Made by a program: the position numbers and the translations under genes
Assembly: GCF_003254395.2 (NCBI RefSeq)
Contig: NC_037648.1
Location: forward strand, 4,071,868-4,135,867
Source of the DNA: Apis mellifera
Lineage: Eukaryota > Arthropoda > Insecta > Hymenoptera > Apidae
Direction of reading: 5' to 3'
DNA length: 64,000 nucleotides
Part shown: one piece after another, positions 38,700 through 52,929 of the stretch
How the letters are laid out: each line of letters starts with the position of its first letter
How positions within the stretch are numbered: the first letter of the stretch is position 1
The notes under the pieces: generated by a model
Database searches by the model: none
What the model was told of the DNA's origin: nothing
Seen by the model: the letters and a program-made list of their open reading frames with translations, nothing else

Positions 38700-40537
38700 A
38701 AATTATTAATCTCCTAAGGAATTGGAAGATTTTTTTTTGTTTATATTGAAATAACTGCATTTCAAATGAATAATTATTTTTATATGATGATAGAATATAT
38801 CGTCATACTTATTATTGTTTCGTAAAAGAATAAATAAAATGTTTTAATCAATATGTATAATTTAAAGATAGAAAAAAAATCTGAAAATGAAACAGTATTT
38901 ATTGAAAAACTAATACAATTTATTATTCTTGAAAGTAACATAATTTCACAAAGTTATGCAATTTTATATTTTTTTATTTTATATTTTTAATATAAAATCC
39001 GTTTTAAAAATATCATAATTATGTCCTTTTGTTTGTATAACGAAATATATCGTATTCATCATAAAAAATTAATTATATTTAAAATACGATTTAATTATAA
39101 GAATGCTATATATATAAATTAGCTAATCTTAAATTTTCTCTGAAAAATTTAATCAAAATGTTGTATATGAATTGAAGCTACTTGATTAAAGAAACTTAAA
39201 AATAAACCATTTGATTTATTTGATTTGAAATATTTTTTTATTATTCCATTGTCGATGTTCATATTAATTAAATTATTTGTATTAAAACATTGAATAGATG
39301 ATATAGTGATATTACACGAGAAGAGTTTTTGAAAAAAGAATTTACTTAGAAGATTCTTAGAATATATTTTTTGGAAACACTTCGACATGATTGGAATGTG
39401 AACGTGATCTTGTGACTTGACGATATTTTCCAGCTATGCCAATCTCAATGGTAATTAGCATCATTCTATTCGAGAAAATTTATTAAAAACACTTACGGAT
39501 CAGTTTTCTGAAAACATCAGATTCTGTGGATAACATAATCTCTTAGCTAATTCTAAAAATTTTCCTTAGGTTAGGAATACCATCTTTCAACCATTTTGTC
39601 TGATAATATCATTGACTATTTGTACCCAAACGAATATCGTGAGACGAACGTGAAAAAGATTTTAAAAACATTTGATAAAATTCGAAAAAATATCAGAATT
39701 TTTTAAACTACAGATTTTTTTGAGCCATCTGGACCAAAAAAATTTTATTATTGAACTAAAAATAATTGAATTATTGAATTATTAGAACTTTATAATTTCG
39801 AACTAACAGAATTTTTAGAATTTCCTGATTCAGTGATAACGTAAGCTTTCTTAGCATATGAATCTTGGGTCTTGATCAAATTTAAAAATAGAATTTGTTA
39901 ATAGATTTTGTAATAAATCAATTTTATTATTTTATACTATATATATATATATTATATATTATATAATATATATATATATTATACTATAGCTCCACAAAAA
40001 AGTTAAAGCCAACAAATTGCTTTAAGTAATTTAAATTTAAATGACAATATCTGATACTATTTAACCATTTACTTCATTTATTAAAATTAAAATATTATTT
40101 CAAATTTCAAGTTAAGATTTTTTCAACTATATATTTTAAGTTATTTAAAGTTATTTCTATTATGAATATATGAATAAAATAAATAATGAAATATAAAAAA
40201 TAATGAAAAATAAAAATTACATTTATTAACATTATTATATTTTAATTATTATTAAATTATTATTAATGATGAAGTATAAATGAAAAAAAATGTGTGAGTA
40301 TAAAGTATAACATAACTACTAAATATAACAAGAATAATCATGAGTATTGAAAATATTACATCAGATTTACTTATACTTAAAATTAAAAAAAAAAATTATG
40401 AATAAAAAAAAAATTAAAAATTTTATCACATATTCTAAATTTTTAAAAATTTTTTATAGAAATTCAATGACATAAAAAATTTGATATTTTAATATGTATA
40501 AAAAAATTTGATATTTTAATATTATTTATTTTAATAT

Positions 40538-40605
<68 letters not shown>

Positions 40606-41170
40606 TGTCAAATTTTTTATGTCATTGTAATATATAAATATTTTAATATTGAAATACTTATAAAGATTTTTAAAATTGACAAATATTCATTCTAAAATTT
40701 AAAACCAATCTAGAAAATCAAATAGTTCAAAAACATTGATACGAATATTATTTCTTATTAGTAATATTTAATTTTTATAAAATGTATTTTTATTATTATT
40801 CTACTTGACTAGATTTATAAATACATGTTGAATTTAATCAAAAACAATTCTTCAAAAATTATTTTTAAAATAATCTATATAAATAGAAAATATAACAGTG
40901 CTTCTTCTATTATAAATCTCTGGCTGACTATTCAAAGATTTCTACTACTTCTTTATTCGTTTTATTCAATTTCTAATGGCATTCGAATCGACTCAAGAAC
41001 AAATGTTATATATAGAATAACTTAAATATATTTAAAAATATATGATTTTATTTAAAAAAATATTCACAACCTTGATTATTATAAATTTATCTCATTAAAG
41101 ATGAAATCAATGTATAATTCTTTTTTAAAGCATTTTTTTGAAGAACAAATAGTACAAGAAATAATTGCAT
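38700..41170. other. AT-rich non-coding stretch
   Basis: No gene supported. Includes TA-rich palindromic sequence at 39,940-39,985, the inverted repeat at 40,465-40,627 and AT-driven frames at 39,149-39,388 and 40,825-41,025. Confidence 0.6.
40465..40627. repeat. 29-bp inverted repeat flanking a (TA)n tract (foldback-like)
   Basis: Left arm 40,465-40,493 (begins CAATGACATAAAAAATTTGA) and right arm 40,599-40,627 (ends TTTTTTATGTCATTG) are reverse complements with one mismatch in 29. Between them lie a partial direct repeat of the left arm (about 40,500-40,520) and a (TA)n tract (40,544-40,600). No open frame and no clear target duplication. It could be a small foldback element or a palindromic expansion. 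Confidence 0.85.
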
Positions 41171-41173
41171 TTG

Positions 41174-41680
41174 TTAATATATATGTTGATATATATAATC
41201 GATTTTAAAGACAAAAACAAATAAAAAAAAATTGATCGAAACTTATTTATTAAATTGCAAATAATTCATTATCATTGAAATAAGATGTATAAAATAAATT
41301 CATTCTGTCTTAATCACATTGCTTTATTATATCTTTATCTCTTTTCATCTAAACTTAAATTACTTATCATTAGATTATGGATATTTATTAAATAATAAAA
41401 ATGTAAAATTTTTATAATACCTATAAAAAAATAAAAGAAACAGAAATTTATTTCATTTATTAAATATTATAATGAATACTTTAAGCATGTTATATATTTT
41501 TGTATATTATATTTTGTATATATTATATATATTTTATGTATTCGCTATTTTTACATTTCTAAATTTCTCACAATACATATTCGCTCTATTTATAATTTAA
41601 TAAATAAATCTTAATATTTTTATCAATTTTTATATTTGTTTTCGCTTTCAAAATCGACCAAAATCACATATTAGTATATT
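41174..41680. mobile_element. Palindromic MITE-like element, copy 4 (interrupted)
   Basis: Left end TTAATATATATGTTGATATA, then ATCGATTTTAAAGACAAAAA (about 41,199-41,218) and AAACTTATTTATTAAATTGC. Mid-element TCTTTATCTCTTTTCATCTA at 41,333-41,352. Right end AATTTAATAAATAAATCTTA, TTTTTATCAATTTTTATATT and CGCTTTCAAAATCGA. The outer arms are clear inverted complements. About 200 bp of unrelated AT-rich DNA appears to separate the halves. Confidence 0.65.
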
Positions 41681-41861
41681 AAAATAATAAAACCCCATAT
41701 ATAGTTTACCTTAAATAAATAATAAAATTTTTTTAAAAAGTTTTTATCTCATAGTTTTTATAGTATCTTCCTCTCATATCAATTTATTTCCTGGTTTTTA
41801 AAATACGATTAAACTTTCATTTTAATGGTAATTCAATCTAAAAACAGAATAAAAAATATTT

Positions 41862-41916
<55 letters not shown>

Positions 41917-43735
41917 GCAAACATTCCTTTTTAACCAAATTTATACGTTCAACTTTTTTTCGGAATAATTAAAAGAAAATATTCGTCATGAAAAATTTGT
42001 GTTAGAAAACATGATCCAGTATACTTCGATCTCATATCAATGTTTGTGATTGATCACGAAATAAAACGTGAAAAATTGAAAAAATGGAATCAAATATATG
42101 ACTAGATTTTGAAGAATATAAATTTAATATAAACTTAAAAACGTTTTTCAATTATTTAGATTTAATAATGAATGATAATGTATAAATTCGTAACGAAAAA
42201 TCACAATTGGTAAAATATAGCGTTCATCAAATACAAAACTTAACTATCTTCCATGTAAATCTGGACGTTGAATAATTACTACACTTTTTAAGAAAAAATG
42301 ATCCGAGGCTACGAGTTGACAAGGGTTGAAAAGTGCTCAGATAGAATCCTCTAAATTCATGTTTATCACAGTAAATATTCTATCTCTATCGATCGGCAAT
42401 AAACATTGAATCTATATTGTATTTTCATTTTTCTTTAATTACATGATAATAGCAATACTTATAAAATTCTTATAAAATTTATCTCATATTCGCATGAAAT
42501 ACATTTTTATGATAAAAATTGTAAAATAGTAGAAATAAAATAACATATACAATAATTATTCTGTTAATGGATGGATCATGGAATTATTCTTATTAAAAAT
42601 ATTGTCAATTTTTAAAACATCTATTTTTAGATAATATTTTAAAACTATGACAAATTATAACAATATATAATATAAAAAATTTTAACTTTAAATTTAAAAT
42701 TTGATTTTAATCTTTTTGAGCCTTCTATGTTCAATAATATTACAAGATTATTAAATAAATGATAGCAGGCATTGATATTTTATTGATAACTTTTTTTTTA
42801 AATATATTTTTTTCACGTTTTTAATATCTTTTAAACTGTAAACTTATGTTAATACAATTTTAATTTCTTTTAAATCATAATTTGGAAATAATATTGAAAT
42901 TAAAAATATCAAAATCAATAAATGAAAGAATAGTTTTATAAAAAATTATCTATAATATTCTTTTCAATATTTTGTAGTATTGTAGTAGTTGTACAAAAAA
43001 AAATAATTGTAACTTCAGTATTTTTATATTTTTCTTAAATTTATTATAAATAAAAAATTAAAAATCTTTTGATTATTGGGATATATTTTTCACAAATCAT
43101 ATATTTATATATGATTTATATATATTTTTAGAATATTATATATTATATATATTATTATATATACTTTTTGAATAAGTATAATTTTATTTATGTATACTTT
43201 TAGAATAAGTATAACTTTATCAAGATTATTAATCTTTAAACAAAGACAGAAATTTAATAAGAATTTAACAACGAAAGATCTATAAATTGTTGATTTTTTC
43301 TCTTCTTTATGTTGACTTTTTCAAAAGAGAGTTTTTTTCTTAACTAAATCATTTTTATTTTTATAAAATTTTTTTCTACTAAAAAAAACATTTTGAATAT
43401 ATATTTAAATTTTAATTCATATAAAATAATTTTTCACAAAAATATTTCTGTTCATGATTTCATATTTTTAATTTTAAGATTAGTTCAAAATCATGATTAT
43501 ACAAAAGATCATTAAATTTATATTATTGACAATATTATAAAATAAACAATTGTGTTTAAAAAAAAATTAAAGTAATTATTTTTTCAAAAAAATTATTTTT
43601 TTTTAAACTAATTATTTACTTATTCAAAATACGATCTTTCTAGGTTATATATAATTAATATTTAAAAAATCATGGCAACTGTTATATGATACAATTATAT
43701 ATTATATATCCTATACTATAACACGATATCACTTT
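41681..43735. other. AT-rich stretch with a slightly GC-richer patch
   Basis: A TA tract lies at 41,868-41,914. The patch at 41,990-42,410 has mixed composition but no open frame or motif. The rest is AT-rich. Confidence 0.6.
41868..41914. repeat. (TA)n microsatellite
   Basis: About 23 TA units. Confidence 0.95.
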
Positions 43736-43739
43736 CTCT

Positions 43740-44540
43740 TCATAGTAAGAAATTCTTGTAACAATCTTGTCCATATCTTACTCATGTTCGTCCCGTATTA
43801 ATTACCGGAAGTGTTCTCAAATACCAATATCTTCCCTTTTTCCAAGAATTTCTTTTCACTGACATCTCTAATGTCATTATTCTCGGAATCATGTATCAAA
43901 CGAATGATCGTCATCCCCTTCTCCCTTCCATGATTCTGGAAGCAACAATGTCAATGTACATTCTCCACTCCTAACATCTCGAGGAACACGTAATCGAAGA
44001 TGTAAATTCGAGGATTGGAGGGTCGAAACGACGAAAATCCCGGCATCCTCCCCCGTAAACAAAACAATGTCTGAATAAAAAAAAACCCCGCCCTTGGCCA
44101 CGAGAAAGAACTGGTAGTTTTGGCGAGCGTTTCCACGCGTGTCGCGATTTACTCTCGGTTCTGTACGGGGCATGAGCGTGTGTGTGCGCATCTCTTTCGC
44201 GGATAAAACCCGGCGGGCAATGCGATTATAAAGGAAAAGTGTGGAAGGGACAACGGCGGTTTACGGAACCGGAACGAAACTCGACTTTATTCCCCCTGCT
44301 CGTCGAGACGTTCGTACCGGGACAACGAATTCATTGTCGTTAAATTAAGCAGTCCTCTCCCAGACTCGTCTCCACCCTTCTACAGCCTTTCTTCAACTCA
44401 AGACTTTTTTCCTCGCTCCTGTCTTTATTTTCTTTTTCTCCTTCTCGTCTTCGACTGTCTTGAGAAATGTTATATTTTTTCAAGCGTTTACCGAGAAGAT
44501 TTTCCTCCGATGTAGAATATCGAAAAGAAGCGTTTGAATA
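43740..44540. promoter_or_regulatory. CpG-rich island with a TATA-like box
   Basis: GC-rich, with many CpGs between about 43,970 and 44,340. A TATAAAGG at 44,227-44,234 lies in the densest part, followed by GC-rich sequence and then a pyrimidine-rich tract (44,350-44,460). Minus-strand open frames (43,889-44,191 and 43,951-44,136) carry no recognisable domain. No TCAGT initiator is properly placed for the TATA box. Promoter, enhancer or first-exon roles are possible. Confidence 0.4.
44227..44234 (+). promoter_or_regulatory. TATA-box-like TATAAAGG
   Basis: An 8-bp TATAAAGG inside a CpG-rich island, where such a sequence is less expected than in the surrounding AT-rich DNA. A start about 30 bp downstream (near 44,257-44,262) would be expected, but no initiator is evident. 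Confidence 0.2.
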
Positions 44541-46179
44541 AACATAACTTGTCCAAAACTTATTTCGTTTTGATTTTGATTTTGAAATATATTATTATCG
44601 TTTTGATTTACTTTTTCAGAAAAAAAAAGATGAAATTGAAAATATAAGACATCATATATATATATATATATATTAGTTTAAAAAAAATATATATATATAT
44701 ATATAAACTATTTTTAAAAGCTTATATTTATATATTATTACTTGCCAAGAGGAACAAAATATTCTTATCAATATAATCAATTCTTTCATTATAAAATTGG
44801 TTTTTTATTTTATTGGTTTTTTATTGGTTTTATTATTTATAAATATTCAATTTCAATATTGAATTTCTTCATTGAAACAAAAAGATTGATAAAATAATTA
44901 ATAAGAAGATAATTATTTATTTTAAGATTTTACCGATGATTTTGATATATATATATTATCAAGAATTTCATCCTAAGTAAGTTTTGTAAATTAAACGGCG
45001 ATTAACGAAATATTTGTAAAAAAATATTAATTTTTAATTTTTGAGCATTTTGTATTTAACAAAGAAAAGATAAAAAAATATTTGATTTTTGTGAACGATT
45101 AAAGACAAAACTTATACTTTTATTTCACAATATACATATATTTATAATATATAATATAAATGTAAACATGTAAATACTTATTTAAAAAAATAAATATTAA
45201 AAAATGTTTAATATTGAATATGCATAAAAACGTATTTTTGCGAATATTTCAAAAACTAAAAGAATTTGCTTTATATTTATAAAAAAAAATTATTCAGAAT
45301 GATTAGAATATATTTCAAGATTAAAATTATAATCATGATATGACTTTAAAATAAGTAAATGGAAAAAATTTAAAAAAAAATATACAATATTTTAAGATTT
45401 TGTAATCAATCTCACTATATTATAAAATTGATTTTTATTATTTACAAATAATCAATGCGTTTTCCTTCTTTAAACTTAAAGAAAGAGATTGAAACATGTT
45501 AGCTTAAGATTTTTAATAATTCTTAGTAATAAGAAACAATAAATATTATTTTATTAAGAAGAAATGAAAATTTTTTTTAATAAATGTTCGATATATTTTT
45601 CTTCCATTGCAATACAGAGCTTATATTATATATGTATTCCAGATTGTTGTATATTAATATTAATTTTATTTAATATTATTTATTTAAATTAGTAATTTAA
45701 ATTATTAAAATTATATATATTATTAACTGTATTTTTTTTATATATCTTCACCGTGGTATTATAATTAGAAGTAATTAGAAAATAATAAAATTAGAAAATA
45801 AAATAACAAATTGATAGTAATACAAGTAATATGAATAATATGAGACATTTGATATTTGTTAATATTGTGAAATAATAATTTCTATTACTCAATTGTATTG
45901 CAAGAATAAACTAAAAAAAGGAAAAATTAAAAATTTTATTAAAAATTTTTTTTATTTTTAGTATTTTTACATAATTTCATAATTTATTTCTTTTTTATAA
46001 TACATCACATTTCAAATTTTTTATTTATTAATTTTATTTTTTAGAAAAGTGTAAAATTCTAGTTTCTTAAGTTTTACAATATTTAAATTTATATAATTTA
46101 TTTCATATAAAATTTCTTAATCTGATTTTTTTATTTATAATTATTTGAAAATTTTTTAAATTAAAAAATATTATTATAA

Positions 46180-46209
46180 TATATATATATATATGTGTAT
46201 GTATATATA

Positions 46210-46250
<41 letters not shown>
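46180..46250. repeat. (TA)n microsatellite, interrupted
   Basis: Two TA runs separated by TGTATG and TTTAA interruptions. Confidence 0.9.
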
Positions 46251-46256
<6 letters not shown>

Positions 46257-47959
46257 TTATACTCTTTTACACATAGAATGAAATAAAATAAATGTCTTAA
46301 ATAAAGATAGATATCCTATTTTATTTTAATAATTTTATAAATTGTAATGTAAAAATAAATTTAATTAAATAAAAAAATTAATTTTATAATTATTTTTAAT
46401 GAAAAATGAAAAATTAATTAATAATTAAATCATTTTATTCGATCGTTAAATAATGATCATGCTGATAAAATGTTATATTAATTTAACAATTATGAATGCA
46501 ATTAGACATGTGAATAATACAATTTTTTGATATTTACTGTAAAATTCATACTTTAAACACTTAAGATATTATATGTTTCTTAATTTCTAAAAAAAGATAC
46601 ATACATAATTCATTTTGCACATAGATAATAGATATATATATATATCTCTTAATAAGATAATAAAATATCGAACTTGAATTAAGTTGTTAATATTTTAATA
46701 TGAAATGTAATTTTAATATGAAATTTAATTATAAAACAAATAAATATCTTAAAAGAATAATAAGTTCATTATCTTATTTCTATCATAGTTATGTAAATAA
46801 ATAATATAAAAGTTATATAATAAAAATAAAAATATAAATATAAATAATAAATGAAAAATATTAAAATTATTTTAAATCATTTTATAATCTTCATTTCTGC
46901 ATTATGAACGCCATAATTTATTTTTAGATTAATATTTAAACTTTTATTTAAACTTATATTCACTAATTTAAAATGTTAAAATATTATAAGATATACATGA
47001 AATCGAAATTTCTAACTTTTTATTTTCTAATGACTACTTTAATATGTTACAAACTCATATATAGATAAATATATGATAATCAAGAATGAAGAAAAATCAT
47101 AATGAAGAAAATTAGCATGTATTAGTAAAAGGAGTAAAAAAAAATATTATTATAATTTTACTTAATTTATCATCTTCATCACTTGACTTCAATTTTCGAG
47201 TTACATAAAATAAAGAAGACCATAAACAAATTATTTTTGTTTAAAAAAATTAAACGATTTATTTCTACTTTATATCATTAAAAAAAAAATCAATATTTCA
47301 TTGTAATTATACATACCAAAGTTTTCTATTTTTATCTAAATATTTTTTCTCTTACTTTTTAAAAAAATATATGTTATCCTATTCATAAATTGATTATTAA
47401 ATTGATTATATAGAATGAAATAAACATTAATATTAATTTTATATTATTATTTTTTTAAATTCTAATTATAATATTATTAATTTTTACATAAATTACATAA
47501 ATATCGAAATTTTACTGCAATAAATTTTATATTAAATATATGTTAATATTATATTTTCAGGATTATTTAACAGTTCAATAGGAAAAAATAAGATTATTAA
47601 TTATTAAGATTATTAATATTAAGATTAATTATTTATATATAGTAAGATTAAGTATTTATATATAGTAATGATATTCATATCTATATTACGTAATCATCTC
47701 TATATAAATGAAATAATTCAATCGACAATTTTTATACAACTAGATTTTACGATTAATTTTTATATTTGATTAGAATCTTTAAATCTTCTAAAGATATAAA
47801 ATATATAAATATATTAATATATATAATATCCTATATATTACATATATAAAAATATCATAAAAATTGTATGCATTATAATTATATATTTTTTATCTTTTTT
47901 TTCTTAACAAAATACAAAATCAAGTTTTTCTACTGTATTTTAATTATATAAAACTAAAA

Positions 47960-48060
47960 AACTACTTATTTAAATTAATATTTTTCTATTATATATCTAT
48001 TTTAATCTCTAGAATCGACTCTTCAAATATATGTTAATATATATTAACATTTTGTATATA
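47960..48060. mobile_element. Palindromic MITE-like element, right-end fragment (copy 5)
   Basis: TATTTTAATCTCTAGAATCG, ACTCTTCAAATATATGTTAA and a TATATTAAC terminus match the right end of the family. Nothing convincing of the left half is present. Confidence 0.5.
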
Positions 48061-48409
48061 TAATGATTGAAAGATTCGTTCATAATTTTATCTTTATTTT
48101 AATATTTTTCTGATATAAATATCGGCATTCATTTGTTTTCTTAAAAATAAAATATATATTTTCAACATAATGATACATAAATGAATCTGTAAATCATTGT
48201 AATTTCTAAAAAATATTTACCTTAAAAAATTTGTTCTTTATTATGAATTATAAATATTAAAAAAAAAATTTCATCATTATTTTTCATACTACTTTAATAG
48301 CCACATTTCTTGCGTACTCACATCAATAAATTGAAGCACAGAAATATCAAAACAAATCTCATTTTTTTCTGATCCACTTTTACCTTATTTTCTCTCAGAT
48401 GATAGATTC

Positions 48410-48940
48410 AAATAAGAATTTCCCATCTACATCGAGTAATTTCATTCTTCCCTGGGCAAATTAAAAACTTTTAATACCGCGTTATTTTTTATCGAAGAGC
48501 AGGATAAGGAACAAGCTTGAAGGGACATAACGCTGAAACAAGAAAACGGCAAAGAAAAGGAAAGAAAAGAAGGGTATATGCGCATATATATCGAATCGAA
48601 CTCGATTACTTTGTTCTGTGGTGGGGATAACTGAAAAAGCAATTCGAAACAAGGATTTCCAGTTCTCTCAAGCACGATCGTTTCCCATAATCGAATAACC
48701 GAGTCAAAGCTTAAGAATTAATTTAGAAAGTTCTTCACGGATTAACGAAGTTTGCAAAACAGTTAGTTTTATATATATGTAATTGCAACTTTATTTTCGA
48801 TTTTCTCTTCTATCGCCTTCTACGCTATCTATCTTTCGATTTACTGTGAAAGTTTCATGAATAACTTGATTGAGACACTTGTATTATCTACGTGAAATAC
48901 CGTCTGATTTAAGGCTGATTAAACGTATCAATGACATAAT
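48410..48940. promoter_or_regulatory. GC-richer unique island
   Basis: Mixed-composition block. A 77-codon minus frame (48,442-48,675) contains a Ser/Leu/Cys-rich segment but no family motif and no flanking splice sites that I could support. Treated as a possible regulatory block. Confidence 0.35.
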
Positions 48941-51900
48941 TTCTTTTCTTATTAAAATCGAATTAATAAAAAGCTAAATTGCAAAAGTTAAGTTTAAAAG
49001 ATGGCGAAAATTTTAAGGTAAAACTAATTTTAATTCTATGTTTTTTTTTATAGATATTAATAGATAATGATATATGTATAGAGATATGTAGAAGATATTT
49101 TAAAGATTTAAACAACGATTATTGATACATTATGTTACGTGACTTCCATCTTTTTCAATTTCTCTTTTGATTTTGTTCGATTATATGATATGAGAACTCT
49201 CTGTGGTATTAATCAAAGTTTGTATTAAAATTGTGCAATTAATTTTGTATACGATGGTTTTTTATTATAACCATAAACTAAGTTTCCATATCCCAATGAA
49301 ATGAAATATTATATTTTTTATATTATTTTATATAGAAATTAATATTTAAATAAAAAATAATTCTCAAAATAGGAATCTTAAAGATAAAAACAGATTTAGA
49401 TGAAAGAATATAAAATAAGTAAAGCAAATGCGATACAAAGTCATAATTTTGATAACTAATTTTTTCTAAATTCAAATAATTTTTAGTAATTAAATAATTT
49501 GACTAGAGATAAGCATTTGTAAAAAGAAAGAAAAAATTAATCAAATCACAGATGTATCCTATTTAGAATGCAAAATATCATTTAGAAAAGGATCATTTAA
49601 AGATATTTAATGGATATTGAAAAGAAATAGAAAAAATATTTTTAGAAAAATTTAATTTATTGATATATATATAGATATATAATAGATATATGATATATAT
49701 ATATAAATTTTTTATTTAGAAAAAGTTTTTCAATTTTTACAACAGAAATTTAAATTATCAGAAGAACTTATACCAATTTAATCAGCCTTAAAGAGTATCT
49801 TTAGATATTTCACATAGATAATAACAAGTATCTTGAGCAAGTTACTCATGAAACAAGCAAACCAAAAAATAGCTAGTGTAGAGGACGTAAAAGAAAAGCT
49901 GAAAATGAAGTTTTCAAATTTCTCTTTAATTTCAACAGATCAATTTTAACAAAAATCGATTTATTTTTATTTATAAATTATTTCTTTCTGATGTAAAATT
50001 TCTAATTTTTATTGATTAATTGATTATTTATTGATTATTGTATTGTATATTGTTTACAAGTTCGTTAAAATTTTTCGTTATGTAAAAGATTGTGACTTGT
50101 CAAAGCATTCAATAATCTGGTTTATATAATAATTTATCATTGAATATTAATTTGTTTCGTTGAATTATAATTTGTTTTCGCAATTCAAATTGTGTCGAGC
50201 ATAGGATTTAAAAAATTTTTCATAAATATAAGTTTCAATAAAAACAAAACAAAGTCTTTCACTAGAATTTGATAACAAATTTGGAATAATTTTTAATTTT
50301 TTTTGATTCGATAAGTTTAAACATTTTAACAAAGTTAAACTAATTAACTTGAAAAGTCCTCTCATTATTTTATTCCAAACATTCATTGTCCAAAATAAAT
50401 TTAATGAATATCAGTCAATATTTGTAAAACTATGAAAAACTAAATATCTTTTAACATTTTAATTAAAAAATTAATTTATTTTCAAATGAAAATCAGAATA
50501 TATTTTAGTCTCTGTTAAGTTTAGTTTTGAAACAAACTAAACTCTAATCAATGAAAATCAAAAACGAAGATGCTATATATACTCTTCCTATGCTATATTT
50601 TTATTCTTTCTTCCCATAAATTAAGGAAGAAAAATAGGAAGTAAAATGAAAATTTTAAAATAAAAATAATTTTAATTTTATGATAATTTTGTATTTTATA
50701 AATATTAAAATAATTATTTATTAACAGATTAATATTTAAACAAAAAAATTGTATATTAATTATTATTATAAAATAATATTTTTAGATATAGATTTATATA
50801 AATATTATTTTTAGATTGAAATATAGATATTAAAAATGAAATTGAAAAAAACTTAAGTGAAGATATCAATCAGATATTAAATATTAGAAATCAATATTAG
50901 ATATTAGAATCAGCAAATTTTAATTTTTTATGAATATGGAATATGACATACTTCAAAAAATATTTATTAATAATATTATTTAATATTTCGAAATTTATTT
51001 TACAAAAAAATTTATTTCTTATAAAATGCCCTTAACAGACACACACATTTATATATTTATAGAATTATATAAAATGCTATAAACAAAATTACTTGCTATG
51101 CCTTATTATATTTGTTTATACATGAAATAAATTCATGAAATATTTTCATCAAATCAGAACGAAAACGTTTTCTACATCCGGGCAGATTGCTCTCGAACCG
51201 TTTAATCTATTAATAATGTTACTAGTAAATTTCTATCCAATAATAAACAGTTTTTGACAAATACCAAAAAAAAAATTAAGTAATATTTTTTTACTTTTTT
51301 ATATATTTATATATTTTTTATATATTGATTATTATGTTTTTTATTCTATATTCTATACTAGTTAAATGTTAATTTCTTTTTATATATTTAGTATATATAT
51401 TTTTATATATAGTTATATATATAGTTATATATATTCTTATTTAAATAATAAATTATAGTAAAAAGTATTACAGTATTGTTTTCTAAAAATTAAATCTCCA
51501 TATAAAATCGAAAAAATCGAAAAAAAAATAATTTTGTCCAATTATCATTTAATATTCGAACTATTATGCACCATAACAATTGATACCGGTTATATTGCAA
51601 AAATGAAGTTCATCATGAACAGAGTAATCGATATATATACTTAGATGAAGATATATGATGCAAAATCTCGACAATTCATTCAATTCTTGATCGGCTTAAT
51701 CGTGGATTTCTATATTGATCATATTTTTTTTCCTCCATTCTACAAACTGAAATCTTTCGATGATATTATCGGAATATGAGTTTGAAATATCGGATAATAT
51801 GCTATTATTATTGAAATGCACAAGAACAAGAAAGAAAGAAAAAAGAAGAGAAAGAAATAGATATTATAAGTATATATATTTCACGATTGATTATATAAAC

Positions 51901-52925
51901 TGTTCTAAAAATATGAAAACATCAATTAATTGAAGATTTGAAACAATTTTCTTTGCAAAAACTTTTATTATGGCTTTGTTAATGACTTTATTAATAAAAA
52001 ATTATTAATAAAAACTTTATTAATAAAAAATATTGGCCAATCATTGAGCGCATAGATTAGTCGACGATAATATTAAATATCGGCCGAGCTCGTGCAAACT
52101 ATATGTATTGAAGAAAGTTATATAATAAAAGAAATATTTTTTTATCGAAAAAATTATATCAAATTATATAATTATATGAATAAATATATATTATTTACGA
52201 ATAATAAATTCAATGCTATTTATATAGAATAAATAAATAAATTTATTCGCCATTCAAAATGCAAAATTATAATATAAAAAGACAAATAACCGATAAATAT
52301 ATTATGATAAATATAAGTTTAAAATTAAAAAAAAATAAATAATAATTTATAACTTATATTAAATTAGAAAACAATTCAATAAGTTAGATAAAGGTAGGTA
52401 AATAAATAAAGTATAAATATTTTAACTTGTTGAGAATGCATAATTGCGGCTTTTCGATTGTTTTAACATATTTAATGCTGATAGATTGTTGAAATTCGAT
52501 TGTTTTAACATATTTAATGCTGATAGATTGTTGAAATTCCGGATAAAGAGATTGATTGATTTCTTTTGGGAAATATGTTATCACTCACGAATTAGATGGA
52601 AAATACTTTTCTCTGTTTATTTTTCATCGCTTTTTGTAATCTAGAAATGTTTCTATTCCGGATAAATTATAGAAATCGAAGAAAAAAATGAAGAATTACA
52701 ACCTCTTCCATCCAATCCCAAAAATTGTGTAAGAGAATTTGAACTTGTAATTTTCAAGATACAAATCTGGAATTCTTTCGCTTACGCTATGATATTCTCT
52801 TGATAAAGAAATTGTGTGCACTTTTTATATATTCACTAAAAATTTATTATTATTATTAATGAAATGTTATAGCAAATTTTATCAAATAAATAATCTAATT
52901 TTTTTTGGCAATCAATTAACATATA
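48941..52925. other. AT-rich non-coding stretch
   Basis: Slightly GC-richer patches at 51,150-51,250, 51,540-51,800 and 52,030-52,110. Includes the exact 42-bp tandem duplication at 52,455-52,538. The minus frame at 50,165-50,386 is AT-driven and unassigned. Confidence 0.6.
52455..52538. repeat. Exact 42-bp tandem duplication
   Basis: CGATTGTTTTAACATATTTA... is present twice with no mismatch (52,455-52,496 and 52,497-52,538). The length is a multiple of three, so frames on both strands read through and appear as repeat proteins. Identity implies a recent event or copy-number polymorphism. Confidence 0.97.
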
Positions 52926-52929
52926 TATA

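Larger units (their letters stand above)
44541..48405. other. AT-rich non-coding stretch
   Basis: TA tracts at 44,654-44,704 (two, in inverted arrangement) and about 46,180-46,250; direct repeats AAGATTAAGTATTTATATAT-like at 47,625-47,670. Contains a partial MITE copy at its end. No gene. Confidence 0.65.

Noticed and set aside
39566..39575. TTAGGTTAGG as interstitial telomere repeat
   Set aside because: Only two units of the insect telomere repeat here and again at 56,111-56,120. Two units are expected by chance.
52384..52644. Repeat-containing proteins on both strands
   Set aside because: They arise solely because the 42-bp tandem duplication keeps frame. Neither strand shows other coding evidence.
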